Numbered from the stretch's first letter, positions 1 to 5,219 are shown. The stretch: 5,285 nucleotides of DNA from Peptoniphilus_A hominis (GCF_040096015.1 NZ_JBBMFO010000049.1:1-5285); one strand, 5' to 3'. The notes: a model not told the origin generated them from the sequence alone. Numbers and translations are program-made.

Positions 1-401
1 TTGTTTTTTAGATCTTTATTTTTATCTGTATTTGGCATATTTGAAGGTCTTCCTCTCTTTTTTGCTTTCAGTCCTTCAATTCCTTCTTCTCTAAAATCTT
101 TAACCCATTTAGCTATCATAGGTGGATTATTGATTTTAAGTTCATTTGCTAGGCTTTGATAAGACATTTCTCCTGTTAAGTACAAGTTTACAGCATTTAG
201 CTTAAATTCCAAAGTATATTTATTATTTTTTCTTTTCACTTCTAGTCCTTCATAGCCTTGTGTTTTGTATGCATTTACCCATCTTCTTATCTCTGATTCT
301 GATTTGATATTATATTTTTCTGCAAGTGATAGGTATCCTATGTTTCCTTCTAAATATTCTTTCACTACTTTGAGCTTGAATTCTAAATTGTATTTTGACA
401 T
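1..401 (-). CDS. IS150-group transposase OrfA (helix-turn-helix protein), partial at the window edge
   Basis: OrfA is the DNA-binding component of IS3-family transposases and normally acts fused by -1 frameshifting to, or together with, the OrfB integrase. The visible 133 residues start at an ATG preceded by AGGAGG with a 10-base gap and run uninterrupted off the left edge. They contain two tandem HTH units of about 55 residues, near 4-58 and 62-116. These are clearly related to each other: YNLEFKLKVV versus YTLEFKLNAV at their starts, and RRWVNAYKTQGYEGL versus AKWVKDFREEGIEGL at their ends. A basic KAKKRGRP stretch follows at 112-119. This duplicated HTH is typical of IS150-type OrfA, usually about 170 residues. 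No frameshift or stop is seen in the visible part, so the element may be intact. Possible translational control by the terminal hairpin is described separately. Confidence 0.88.
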   Translation of the reverse strand, partial: MSKYNLEFKLKVVKEYLEGNIGYLSLAEKYNIKSESEIRRWVNAYKTQGYEGLEVKRKNNKYTLEFKLNAVNLYLTGEMSYQSLANELKINNPPMIAKWVKDFREEGIEGLKAKKRGRPSNMPNTDKNKDLKN

Positions 402-406
402 TAAAA

Positions 407-455
407 AACTGACCTCCTATAGTTGGTTTGTTAGTCCAACTTTTGGGGGTCAGTT
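407..455 (-). promoter_or_regulatory. IS-end hairpin covering the transposase ribosome binding site
   Basis: Bases 407-417 (AACTGACCTCC) and 445-455 (GGGGGTCAGTT) pair over 11 positions with one non-Watson-Crick position: C·A in the orfA mRNA sense, G·U on the other strand. Nested inside is a second 6-base stem, 421-426 (AGTTGG) with 436-441 (CCAACT), closing a 9-base loop. The outer stem contains the orfA Shine-Dalgarno core and pairs it with the C-run of the terminal repeat. A transcript entering the element from outside would therefore carry a masked ribosome binding site, whereas one starting inside the repeat would lack the pairing partner. Protection from impinging transcription of this kind is known for other insertion sequences such as IS10; applying it here is inference. 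Confidence 0.55.
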
Positions 456-457
456 CA
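431..457. repeat. Terminal inverted repeat of the IS150-group element (orfA side)
   Basis: Read inward on the minus strand, this repeat begins TGAACTGACCCCCAAAAG and continues with TTGGACTAA, matching the general pattern of IS150-group ends (TG..., a C-run, then an A/T-rich stretch with a TTGGAC-like core). It lies just upstream of orfA. The partner repeat is outside the window, so its exact length is an estimate. The flanking bases after 457 (tgtg) would be the target duplication if 3-4 bases long. Confidence 0.65.
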
Positions 458-532
458 TGTGCAGGTCTTTTTTATTGAACTTAAGAAAGTCTCTGTCTTT
501 CAATGAGATTCATTATTTGTTAAAATGTAGAT

Positions 533-538
533 AGGAGG
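533..538 (+). promoter_or_regulatory. Ribosome binding site of the ABC-F gene
   Basis: AGGAGG lies 5 bases before ATG 544 and fixes that start. The 75 bases between the IS end (457) and this site have no convincing promoter. TGTTAAAAT at 518-526 resembles an extended -10, but it would place transcription onset on the ribosome binding site itself. Confidence 0.8.
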
Positions 539-543
539 TCATT

Positions 544-2433
544 ATGCCAATACTTAGTTTAACGAATATTAAAAAATCCTACATAGACGAGGAAACTATT
601 AGAGATGGAAATTTAATAGTGGAAGACCGCGACAAAATTGGCCTTATTGGAATTAACGGCAGTGGCAAGTCCACTCTTTTTAATATAATTACAGAAAATC
701 TCTCCTACGATGCTGGGGAAATTTTTAGAAAAAAAGATTTAAAAATCGGCTACTTAGAGCAACAGCTAAATCTTCATCAAGAAGGCAGCATTTATGACAA
801 CTGTCTTTCTATTTTTTCTGATTTAATTGAGCTGGAAAAAAATCTTAGAGCCCAAGAGCATATTATTGCTGAAAATCCAGACAATTTGGAGGAGGAACTG
901 AATAAGTATCAAAGGATGCAAGACGAGTTTCATAAGAAAGATGGCTATTCCTTTCACTCAAGGATTAGGGGAACTTTAATTGGTCTTGGCTTTAGTGAAG
1001 ATGATTTTTCTAAGGACATAAAAACCCTATCTGGTGGACAAAAGTCACGAGTGGCTCTTGCCATGCTCCTACTTGAAGATGCAGACCTAGTTCTCCTTGA
1101 CGAGCCTACCAACCACTTGGACATTGATGCAATTTCTTGGCTGGAAAAATATTTAAAGGATGTAGATAAGGCAATTATTATTATCAGCCACGACAGATAT
1201 TTTTTAAATAATATTGTCTCAAAAATTGTTCTCTTGGAAAAGGGCGAGACTAAAACTTATGCTGGCAACTACGACAACTACATGAGACAGAGAAAAAAAG
1301 ATTTTGAAGTCTTGAAGAGGCAGTATGAAGACCAGCAAAAGGAAATAAAGAGGCAGGAAGAAATTATAAAGAGATACATGAACCTCGGTCGCGACAGATT
1401 TATCAAGCAGGGCAAGAGCAGGAAGAAGATGCTGGACAAGATGCAAAAAATTGAAATGCCTGCTTCTAATAAAAAGACAAATCTTTCCTTTGCAACCAAT
1501 AAAACTTCAGGTAGAGATGTCTTGGAGATAAAGGACCTTTCAAAATCCTTTGGCGACCACTTAGTTTTTCACGACTTAAATGCCTTTGTCTACAAAAAGG
1601 ATAAAATCGGCTTAATTGGCCCCAATGGCGTTGGCAAGTCCACCCTCTTTAAAATTATTGCAGGTAAGCTTAGTCCAAGCTCTGGCGAAGTTAAAATTGG
1701 GTCCAATGTGGACATAGCCTTCTTCTACCAAGAGCTTGACAACTTAAATTTAAATAAGACTGTCATGGACGAGATCTGGGACGAGTTTCCAAAGCTTGAA
1801 CATTTTCAAATCAGAAAATATTTGGCAGAGTTTCTCTTTGTAGGCGACGACATTTTTAAAACTGTCGATGAACTTTCCGGCGGCGAGCGTGGAAGACTAT
1901 CCCTTCTAAAAATTATGTTAAAGGGTGCAAACTTCCTTGTCCTTGACGAACCAACAAACCACTTGGACATTGACTCAAAGGAAATCCTTGAAGATGCCCT
2001 CTTAAAATATGAGGGCACTGTTCTTTCTATTTCTCACGACAGATATTTTTTAAACAAGACTGTGGACAAAATTTTTGAAATGAAGGAAGACGGCATAAAT
2101 GTCTTCTTGGGCAATTACGATTATTATCTAGAAAAGACCACTGAAACTGAAAGCCTTGATGATGACTACAAGTCCAAGACAGAAATTGCAAAAGAAAAGC
2201 GTGAGGAGAGAGAAGTCCGCAAAAAAAATAGAGCCCTTCGCAAAGAAAAAGAAAAGCTTGAAAAAGAAATTGTGGACATGGAAGAAAAGTTATCCACAAT
2301 CGATGACAAACTGCAAGACCAAGAGACTTACAGCGATTATCAACTAGCAAATGATTTATCAATAGAGCGTCAAAGCCTTGCAAACACTTTAGAAGACCTC
2401 TATGAAGCTTGGATGGAATTGGAAGAAAATTAA
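544..2433 (+). CDS. ABC-F family ATPase, YdiF-type (ribosome-associated)
   Basis: This is a complete 629-residue protein with two ABC ATPase domains and no membrane segments, as expected of the soluble ABC-F class that binds the ribosomal E site and modulates translation. Domain 1 has Walker A GINGSGKST (36-44), signature LSGGQ (162-166), Walker B with catalytic Glu187 (LVLLDEPTNHLD) and H-loop His216. A charged, helical inter-domain linker at about 243-315 corresponds to the P-site tRNA interaction motif. Domain 2 has Walker A GPNGVGKST (359-367), signature LSGGE (444-448), catalytic Glu469 and His498. A charged C-terminal tail at about 535-629 is predicted to be a coiled coil. The linker pattern (KSRKKMLDKM), the LFVGDD segment and the KEILEDALL...GTVLSISHDRYF segment resemble Bacillus YdiF as I recall it, more than Uup or antibiotic-resistance ABC-F proteins. 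A resistance role is not excluded but nothing points to one. All catalytic residues are present. It appears monocistronic, with an IS end 86 bases upstream. Confidence 0.93.
   Translation: MPILSLTNIKKSYIDEETIRDGNLIVEDRDKIGLIGINGSGKSTLFNIITENLSYDAGEIFRKKDLKIGYLEQQLNLHQEGSIYDNCLSIFSDLIELEKNLRAQEHIIAENPDNLEEELNKYQRMQDEFHKKDGYSFHSRIRGTLIGLGFSEDDFSKDIKTLSGGQKSRVALAMLLLEDADLVLLDEPTNHLDIDAISWLEKYLKDVDKAIIIISHDRYFLNNIVSKIVLLEKGETKTYAGNYDNYMRQRKKDFEVLKRQYEDQQKEIKRQEEIIKRYMNLGRDRFIKQGKSRKKMLDKMQKIEMPASNKKTNLSFATNKTSGRDVLEIKDLSKSFGDHLVFHDLNAFVYKKDKIGLIGPNGVGKSTLFKIIAGKLSPSSGEVKIGSNVDIAFFYQELDNLNLNKTVMDEIWDEFPKLEHFQIRKYLAEFLFVGDDIFKTVDELSGGERGRLSLLKIMLKGANFLVLDEPTNHLDIDSKEILEDALLKYEGTVLSISHDRYFLNKTVDKIFEMKEDGINVFLGNYDYYLEKTTETESLDDDYKSKTEIAKEKREEREVRKKNRALRKEKEKLEKEIVDMEEKLSTIDDKLQDQETYSDYQLANDLSIERQSLANTLEDLYEAWMELEEN
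2290..2298 (+). other. Perfect DnaA box inside the 3' end of the ABC-F gene
   Basis: TTATCCACA, the canonical DnaA 9-mer, lies within codons for Leu-Ser-Thr in the C-terminal coiled coil. It sits 152 bases before the first box of the intergenic cluster and may be an outlying member; a lone coding copy could also be chance. Confidence 0.5.
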
Positions 2434-2491
2434 AAGATTTTAAAAAATTTTTTCCACAGGACTTTTTGCGATGACTACTTTATCCCCAATC

Positions 2492-2509
2492 TTATGCACA
2501 TTATCCACA
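2492..2509 (+). repeat. Two abutting perfect DnaA boxes
   Basis: TTATGCACA is followed with no gap by TTATCCACA in the same orientation. Abutting head-to-tail 9-mers favour cooperative DnaA binding. A third near-match, TTATCCCCA, ends only 3 bases upstream at 2488, giving three boxes in 30 bases. Confidence 0.7.
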
Positions 2510-2555
2510 GGTTAATAAAGGTCTGTCTTGAAAAATAGTGCACAATTCATGCACA

Positions 2556-2636
2556 TTTTGAAAAAATTATCATTAAACATAAAAAATGTCTATATTTTCC
2601 AATTATTAACTGGATTTTTACAAAAAATATACAATC
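2556..2636. other. Very AT-rich segment flanked by DnaA boxes
   Basis: I count 13 G/C in 81 bases (about 84% AT), with runs of A and T and no ORF. The segment is bracketed by DnaA boxes at 2547-2555 and 2637-2645. Its position and composition suit a DNA unwinding element. No regular AT-rich 13-mer repeat or clear DnaA-trio array was found by eye. Confidence 0.4.
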
Positions 2637-2645
2637 TTATCCACA
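2637..2645 (+). other. Perfect DnaA box right of the AT-rich segment
   Basis: TTATCCACA is identical to the boxes at 2290 and 2501 and begins immediately after the AT-rich segment. Confidence 0.65.
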
Positions 2646-2651
2646 ATTTGC

Positions 2652-2670
2652 CAAAAGTTATCAACTTTTG
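2652..2670. repeat. Short perfect inverted repeat between two DnaA boxes
   Basis: CAAAAGTT (2652-2659), three bases ATC, then AACTTTTG (2663-2670) form an 8-base dyad with a 3-base centre. It lies between the boxes at 2637 and 2669. GTTATCAAC at its centre is itself a weak relative of the DnaA box. It is too GC-poor to be a convincing terminator. Confidence 0.5.
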
Positions 2671-2677
2671 TGTATAA
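2669..2677 (-). other. Perfect DnaA box, opposite orientation
   Basis: TGTGTATAA on the plus strand reads TTATACACA on the minus strand. It is the only member of the cluster in this orientation, overlaps the last two bases of the 2652-2670 inverted repeat, and ends 5 bases before the terminator stem. Confidence 0.55.
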
Positions 2678-2682
2678 ATGAT

Positions 2683-2710
2683 AAAAGAGCTGCCTAAAAA
2701 CAGCTCTTTT
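2683..2710. terminator. Bidirectional intrinsic terminator between the ABC-F and racemase genes
   Basis: AAAAGAGCTG (2683-2692) and CAGCTCTTTT (2701-2710) make a perfect 10-base stem with an 8-base loop. The stem's A/T ends supply a T-run on either strand. It begins 3 bases after the racemase stop codon on the minus strand, so it mainly terminates the kinase-racemase operon. On the plus strand it would end ABC-F transcription about 250 bases after that gene's stop; no nearer terminator is evident. Confidence 0.85.
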
Positions 2711-2713
2711 GTC

Positions 2714-3361
2714 TTATTTATTATTTAATCTTTTAATCATGTCCTCTGCAGGATCTAAAATTTCAATTTCTGTAAGTTTTTCAAATTCTTCCTTCATGTA
2801 AGGGAAGTGAGTGCAGCCTAAAATAATTGCCTTAGGCCTTCTTTCCATCTCATTAAAAAAGTTAAAGAGCTCTCTTAGTCCAAGCTTATGGACAATTTCC
2901 TCAGGGGAAGTTTTCTTTTCGATTTCTTCTACAAGGGCAAGGATCCCTATTGCAATTGTGTTTCTAAAAGTTTTTTCTGACAAAATTTTATCTATGCCAT
3001 GGGCTGATTTTGAATTTGCTGCCAGGATTACTATGTCTTCATAGGAAGAGTCAAGATTTCTATAAAAGTCCAAGGGAGTAATGATTTCGATGCTCTGACG
3101 GTGGGTTAAGCCTTCCAAATCTATAGAAGCAGAAAGGGAATTGCAGTAGATAAAAATTTTTTCAGCCCCCTCTTTTTTTGCCTCCCTTATTTTTTCTTCA
3201 ACAATATTTGTCAGCTCTTCTCTTGAATAATATTGAAGGGCGGATTGGTCCTTGGGGTTCTTGGAAATTGGAAAGCTCAATGGCTCAAAGCCCTTTTTAT
3301 TTAAAAGGTCCACTCCCATTTTTGTGTCTACATAAGTTCCTGCGAATACTCCTACTTTCAT
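2714..3361 (-). CDS. Asp/Glu racemase-superfamily protein (short glutamate racemase-like)
   Basis: The 215-residue protein has both half-sites of the cofactor-independent racemase fold: YCNSLSAS with Cys73 and ILGCTHFPY with Cys183, the pair that acts as acid/base in glutamate racemase (MurI), which makes D-glutamate for peptidoglycan. The GCTHFPY motif points to the MurI branch. It is unusual in two ways. It is about 50 residues shorter than a typical MurI. The N-terminal motif that in MurI reads roughly GVFDSGVGG is here GVFAGTYVD, so the conserved Asp-Ser pair is replaced by Ala7-Gly8. It may be a divergent glutamate racemase or a related racemase with another substrate. The start ATG is supported by AAAGGAG seven bases upstream and overlaps the kinase stop codon as ATGA, implying translational coupling. 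It is the second gene of the operon. Confidence 0.82.
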   Translation of the reverse strand: MKVGVFAGTYVDTKMGVDLLNKKGFEPLSFPISKNPKDQSALQYYSREELTNIVEEKIREAKKEGAEKIFIYCNSLSASIDLEGLTHRQSIEIITPLDFYRNLDSSYEDIVILAANSKSAHGIDKILSEKTFRNTIAIGILALVEEIEKKTSPEEIVHKLGLRELFNFFNEMERRPKAIILGCTHFPYMKEEFEKLTEIEILDPAEDMIKRLNNK

Positions 3362-4245
3362 TTTTTCACTCCTTTAAAATAAATCCATTTTAATTTTTTA
3401 TCCAAAATTCTGTACTTAAGATTTCTGGCAGAATAAATTTCTCCGTCTATGTTGTATAAAAACTCTCTGTCTGCTGAAATTTTCCCTGACCTAGTTAAAA
3501 TTTCTCTCACGCCACTTTTCCCAAGGTGGTCTCCCCTTCTGTAGGAAGTAAATAAGCTTGCTATTCTTAGGGGACTCATCTTCTCTGCCAAAATTAAATT
3601 TAAAAGTCCATCGTCAATTTTTGCCTTTGGTGCTGGGTTAAAGCCATTGCCATAGTAAGAGCCGTTGCAAAGAGCAGAAATTAAAAAGGAGCCAGATAAG
3701 TTTACTTCTTCATTTTTTTCGTCAAGACAGGAAATTTTTAAGTCTACATTTTCCAAATTCATTACAGATTTTACTACGCCATAAAAATATCCCAGCCTGC
3801 CTCCAAGCTTTTTCCTCTTCATTATGTCATAAGCATACCTCAAAACATTGGTGTCAAAGCCAAGGCTTGTGACATTGATGCAAATTTTGCCGTTTACTTC
3901 TATTAAATCAATGGGAGAAATTTCATAATCAAAAATATTTCCTAACTTAAAATTTTTGTAAGAAAAATTTTTTGAAAAGTCGTTGCCTGTGCCGCCAGGT
4001 ATTAGTCCCAGGGCAGTATCGCTCCCACAAAGGACAGAGGCAACTTCAGATAGGGCACCGTCGCCACCTTTTATGTATAAAATTTCGCCGCCCCTGTCCC
4101 TAAAGTCCTTGGCAAATTTCACTGTGTCTCCGGCTTTCTCTGTGATTTTTATTTCATCTTTATCAAAATATTTTAAAAGTTCTCTTGCAAGGGTCTCGTC
4201 ATAGGACCTGCCAGACTTAGAACTTATTATAAAAAGCTTTTTCAT
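3358..4245 (-). CDS. Diacylglycerol/lipid kinase, YegS/DgkB-type
   Basis: This 295-residue enzyme of the DAG/sphingosine-kinase-like fold probably phosphorylates diacylglycerol or a similar lipid with ATP, recycling lipid at the inner face of the membrane. Counting from the ATG, the motifs in order are: SSKSGR near the N-terminus (8-13), the phosphate-binding GGDG (60-63), PGGTGNDF (83-90), SLGFDTNV (127-134), GNGFNPAPKAKIDDGLL (199-215) and DGE (267-269), the last corresponding to the catalytic acidic region of the family. The usual GGDGT reads GGDGA here. No membrane segment is evident, as for other soluble DgkB-like enzymes. I chose ATG 4245 because AGTGGTGA sits just upstream with workable spacing; an in-frame GTG at 4254 would add three residues but has no ribosome binding site. 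The gene overlaps the downstream racemase by four bases. Confidence 0.9.
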   Translation of the reverse strand: MKKLFIISSKSGRSYDETLARELLKYFDKDEIKITEKAGDTVKFAKDFRDRGGEILYIKGGDGALSEVASVLCGSDTALGLIPGGTGNDFSKNFSYKNFKLGNIFDYEISPIDLIEVNGKICINVTSLGFDTNVLRYAYDIMKRKKLGGRLGYFYGVVKSVMNLENVDLKISCLDEKNEEVNLSGSFLISALCNGSYYGNGFNPAPKAKIDDGLLNLILAEKMSPLRIASLFTSYRRGDHLGKSGVREILTRSGKISADREFLYNIDGEIYSARNLKYRILDKKLKWIYFKGVKK

Positions 4246-4246
4246 A

Positions 4247-4275
4247 TTCACCACTTATAATAATTATATTATATG
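4247..4275 (+). promoter_or_regulatory. Possible divergent promoter of the zinc peptidase gene
   Basis: TTCACC (4247-4252) and TATATG (4270-4275) are spaced by 17 bases, each matching consensus at four of six positions. A perfect TATAAT also occurs on this strand at 4256-4261 but has no recognisable -35. Either would overlap the kinase promoter, so the two directions may compete. This is a weak call. Confidence 0.25.
4248..4255 (-). promoter_or_regulatory. Ribosome binding site deciding the lipid kinase start
   Basis: On the minus strand AGTGGTGA resembles AGGAGGTGA with one base missing and ends two bases before ATG 4245, giving about five bases from the GG core. It overlaps the alternative in-frame GTG codons at 4254 and 4251, which argues against those as starts. 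Confidence 0.5.
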
Positions 4276-4291
4276 GTGAAATTTATTCCAA
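4263..4291 (-). promoter_or_regulatory. Promoter of the lipid kinase-racemase operon
   Basis: On the minus strand TTGGAA (4291-4286) is followed after exactly 17 bases by a perfect TATAAT (4268-4263). Transcription would begin near 4257-4255, only about 10 bases before the ATG, giving an almost leaderless mRNA. A second TATAAT overlaps at 4273-4268 but lacks a matched -35. Confidence 0.6.
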
Positions 4292-4329
4292 TAGAGTTCT
4301 TTCATGGCTTTTGGGGTAAAAGAAAAAAA

Positions 4330-4334
4330 GGAGG
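4330..4334 (+). promoter_or_regulatory. Ribosome binding site of the zinc peptidase gene
   Basis: GGAGG within AAAGGAGGGA, six bases before ATG 4341, fixes the start. Confidence 0.8.
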
Positions 4335-4340
4335 GATCTT

Positions 4341-5177
4341 ATGAAATGGAGAGGAAGAAGGCAAAGTTCAAATGTCAGCAGGAGTAGAGGCGGCGGAGTG
4401 GCCCTTGGTGGCGGTGGACTTCTAGTGGCACTAATAGTTTTTTTACTAACGGGAAATCCAATGGATGCAATTCGCTCTGGCTTTGGAGGCACAGCACCTG
4501 AAACTACACAAAATTATGAACTATCACAAAAGGAGCAAGATTTATACGATTATTCAGCCGTAGTCCTTGCAGATACAGAGGACGCCTGGCATGAAATTTT
4601 AAAAAAGGAAGGCGTAAATTATAGGGAGCCTCAGCTAAAGATCTTTAAGGGTCAAGTAAAATCTGGCTGCGGACTTGCCAGCGCAGGCATGGGACCCTTT
4701 TATTGCTCAAGAGACGAGGCAATATACATGGACCTCTCCTTTTACGATTCACTTATAAGGGACTTTGGTGCAGATGAGGGCGACTTTATCTTGTCCTATG
4801 TAATTAGCCACGAGGTTGGTCACCATGTGCAAGAGGTGACGGGAATTATGGACCAGTACCAAGAGCTTATGGGAAAACTTTCTGAAGAGGAGAGAAATGC
4901 ACTGACAGTTAGACTAGAACTGCAAGCAGACTACCTAGCAGGCGTCGTAGCGAGATATCAAAAGGACAAGGGCTATCTGGATCCAGGAGATATTGATGAG
5001 GCAATATCAGCTGCCTGGTCCATTGGCGACGACACCTTGCAGAAAAAAGCTCAGGGCTATGTGAGACCAGAGTCCTTCACTCATGGCTCCAGCGAAGAGA
5101 GAACTCGCTGGTACAAAAAGGGCTATGAGGCAGGCGACCTATCAGGATGGGATACTTTTTCTGCGAAAAATTTATAA
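4341..5177 (+). CDS. Membrane-anchored neutral zinc metallopeptidase (KPN_02809/YpfJ family)
   Basis: This complete 278-residue protein belongs to the putative neutral zinc metallopeptidase family (YpfJ-like). It opens with the family's typical MKWRGRRQSSNV sequence, then a Gly-rich stretch leading into one hydrophobic segment at about 19-37. With the positive N-terminus inside, the catalytic domain should face outward. The metal site is HEVGH (His157, Glu158, His161) within ISHEVGHHVQE, and LELQAD at 192-197 carries the probable third ligand. Other family features are SGCG and FYCS (Cys110 and Cys122, a possible disulfide), IYMDLSFY (128-135) and the C-terminal THGSSEERTRWYKKGYEAG (247-265). 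Length is near the family norm and all active-site residues are present. Its biological substrate is not known to me. It is a single-gene unit, divergent from the lipid kinase and followed by its own terminator. Confidence 0.92.
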   Translation: MKWRGRRQSSNVSRSRGGGVALGGGGLLVALIVFLLTGNPMDAIRSGFGGTAPETTQNYELSQKEQDLYDYSAVVLADTEDAWHEILKKEGVNYREPQLKIFKGQVKSGCGLASAGMGPFYCSRDEAIYMDLSFYDSLIRDFGADEGDFILSYVISHEVGHHVQEVTGIMDQYQELMGKLSEEERNALTVRLELQADYLAGVVARYQKDKGYLDPGDIDEAISAAWSIGDDTLQKKAQGYVRPESFTHGSSEERTRWYKKGYEAGDLSGWDTFSAKNL

Positions 5178-5219
5178 AATTTAAGAAAAAAATAAGACTG
5201 AGGATTAATTTGGCTCTAT

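Larger units (their letters stand above)
1..457 (-). mobile_element. IS3-family (IS150-group) insertion sequence, transposase-proximal end only
   Basis: The segment holds the 5' part of an IS150-type orfA and, beyond its start codon, a terminal inverted repeat. Read on the minus strand the element begins TGAACTGACCCCC, and the outer boundary ends in the TG/CA dinucleotide usual for IS3-family ends. The remainder (end of orfA, the orfB DDE transposase and the other repeat) is off the left edge, so completeness and target duplication cannot be judged. Family assignment rests on my recognition of the OrfA sequence pattern; the exact outer boundary at 457 is inferred. Confidence 0.85.
2450..2677. 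other. DnaA-box cluster with AT-rich core (oriC-like or DnaA-titration region)
   Basis: Seven DnaA-like 9-mers occur in 228 bases. On the plus strand these are TTTTCCACA 2450-2458, TTATCCCCA 2480-2488, TTATGCACA 2492-2500, TTATCCACA 2501-2509, TCATGCACA 2547-2555 and TTATCCACA 2637-2645. TTATACACA lies on the minus strand at 2669-2677. Four match TTATNCACA exactly and three have one mismatch. Six share one orientation. Between the left group and the right pair is a segment (2556-2636) with 13 G/C in 81 bases, a candidate unwinding element. The gap lies between the ends of two convergent genes, so promoters do not explain it. Origin, origin fragment, or DnaA-titration or regulatory site are all possible. 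No dnaA, dnaN or rpmH gene is in the window, and gene polarity does not suit a classic oriC. Confidence 0.65.

Noticed and set aside
498..526. Possible ABC-F promoter TTTCAA-17-TAAAAT with a TG extension
   Set aside because: The -35 matches only three of six positions, and the predicted start would fall on the ribosome binding site, so I did not list it as a feature.
265..534. An 89-residue plus-strand ORF across the IS end
   Set aside because: It is antisense to orfA, crosses the IS boundary, has no ribosome binding site and resembles no protein I know.
2156..2347. A Lys-rich 63-residue ORF in another plus-strand frame of the ABC-F C-terminus
   Set aside because: Its lysine richness follows from reading the purine-rich coiled-coil codons out of frame; it has no ribosome binding site.
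2027..2383. A 118-residue minus-strand ORF inside the ABC-F gene
   Set aside because: It lies entirely antisense to the conserved ABC-F coding frame and has a Cys/Leu/Phe-rich composition typical of shadow frames.
2441..2453. A-run/T-run dyad just after the ABC-F stop codon as a terminator
   Set aside because: The stem has no G/C pairs and would not be stable; the 2683-2710 hairpin is the credible terminator.
2536..2544. TAGTGCACA as an additional DnaA box
   Set aside because: It has two mismatches within the core TTAT part, so I did not count it; only perfect and single-mismatch 9-mers were counted.
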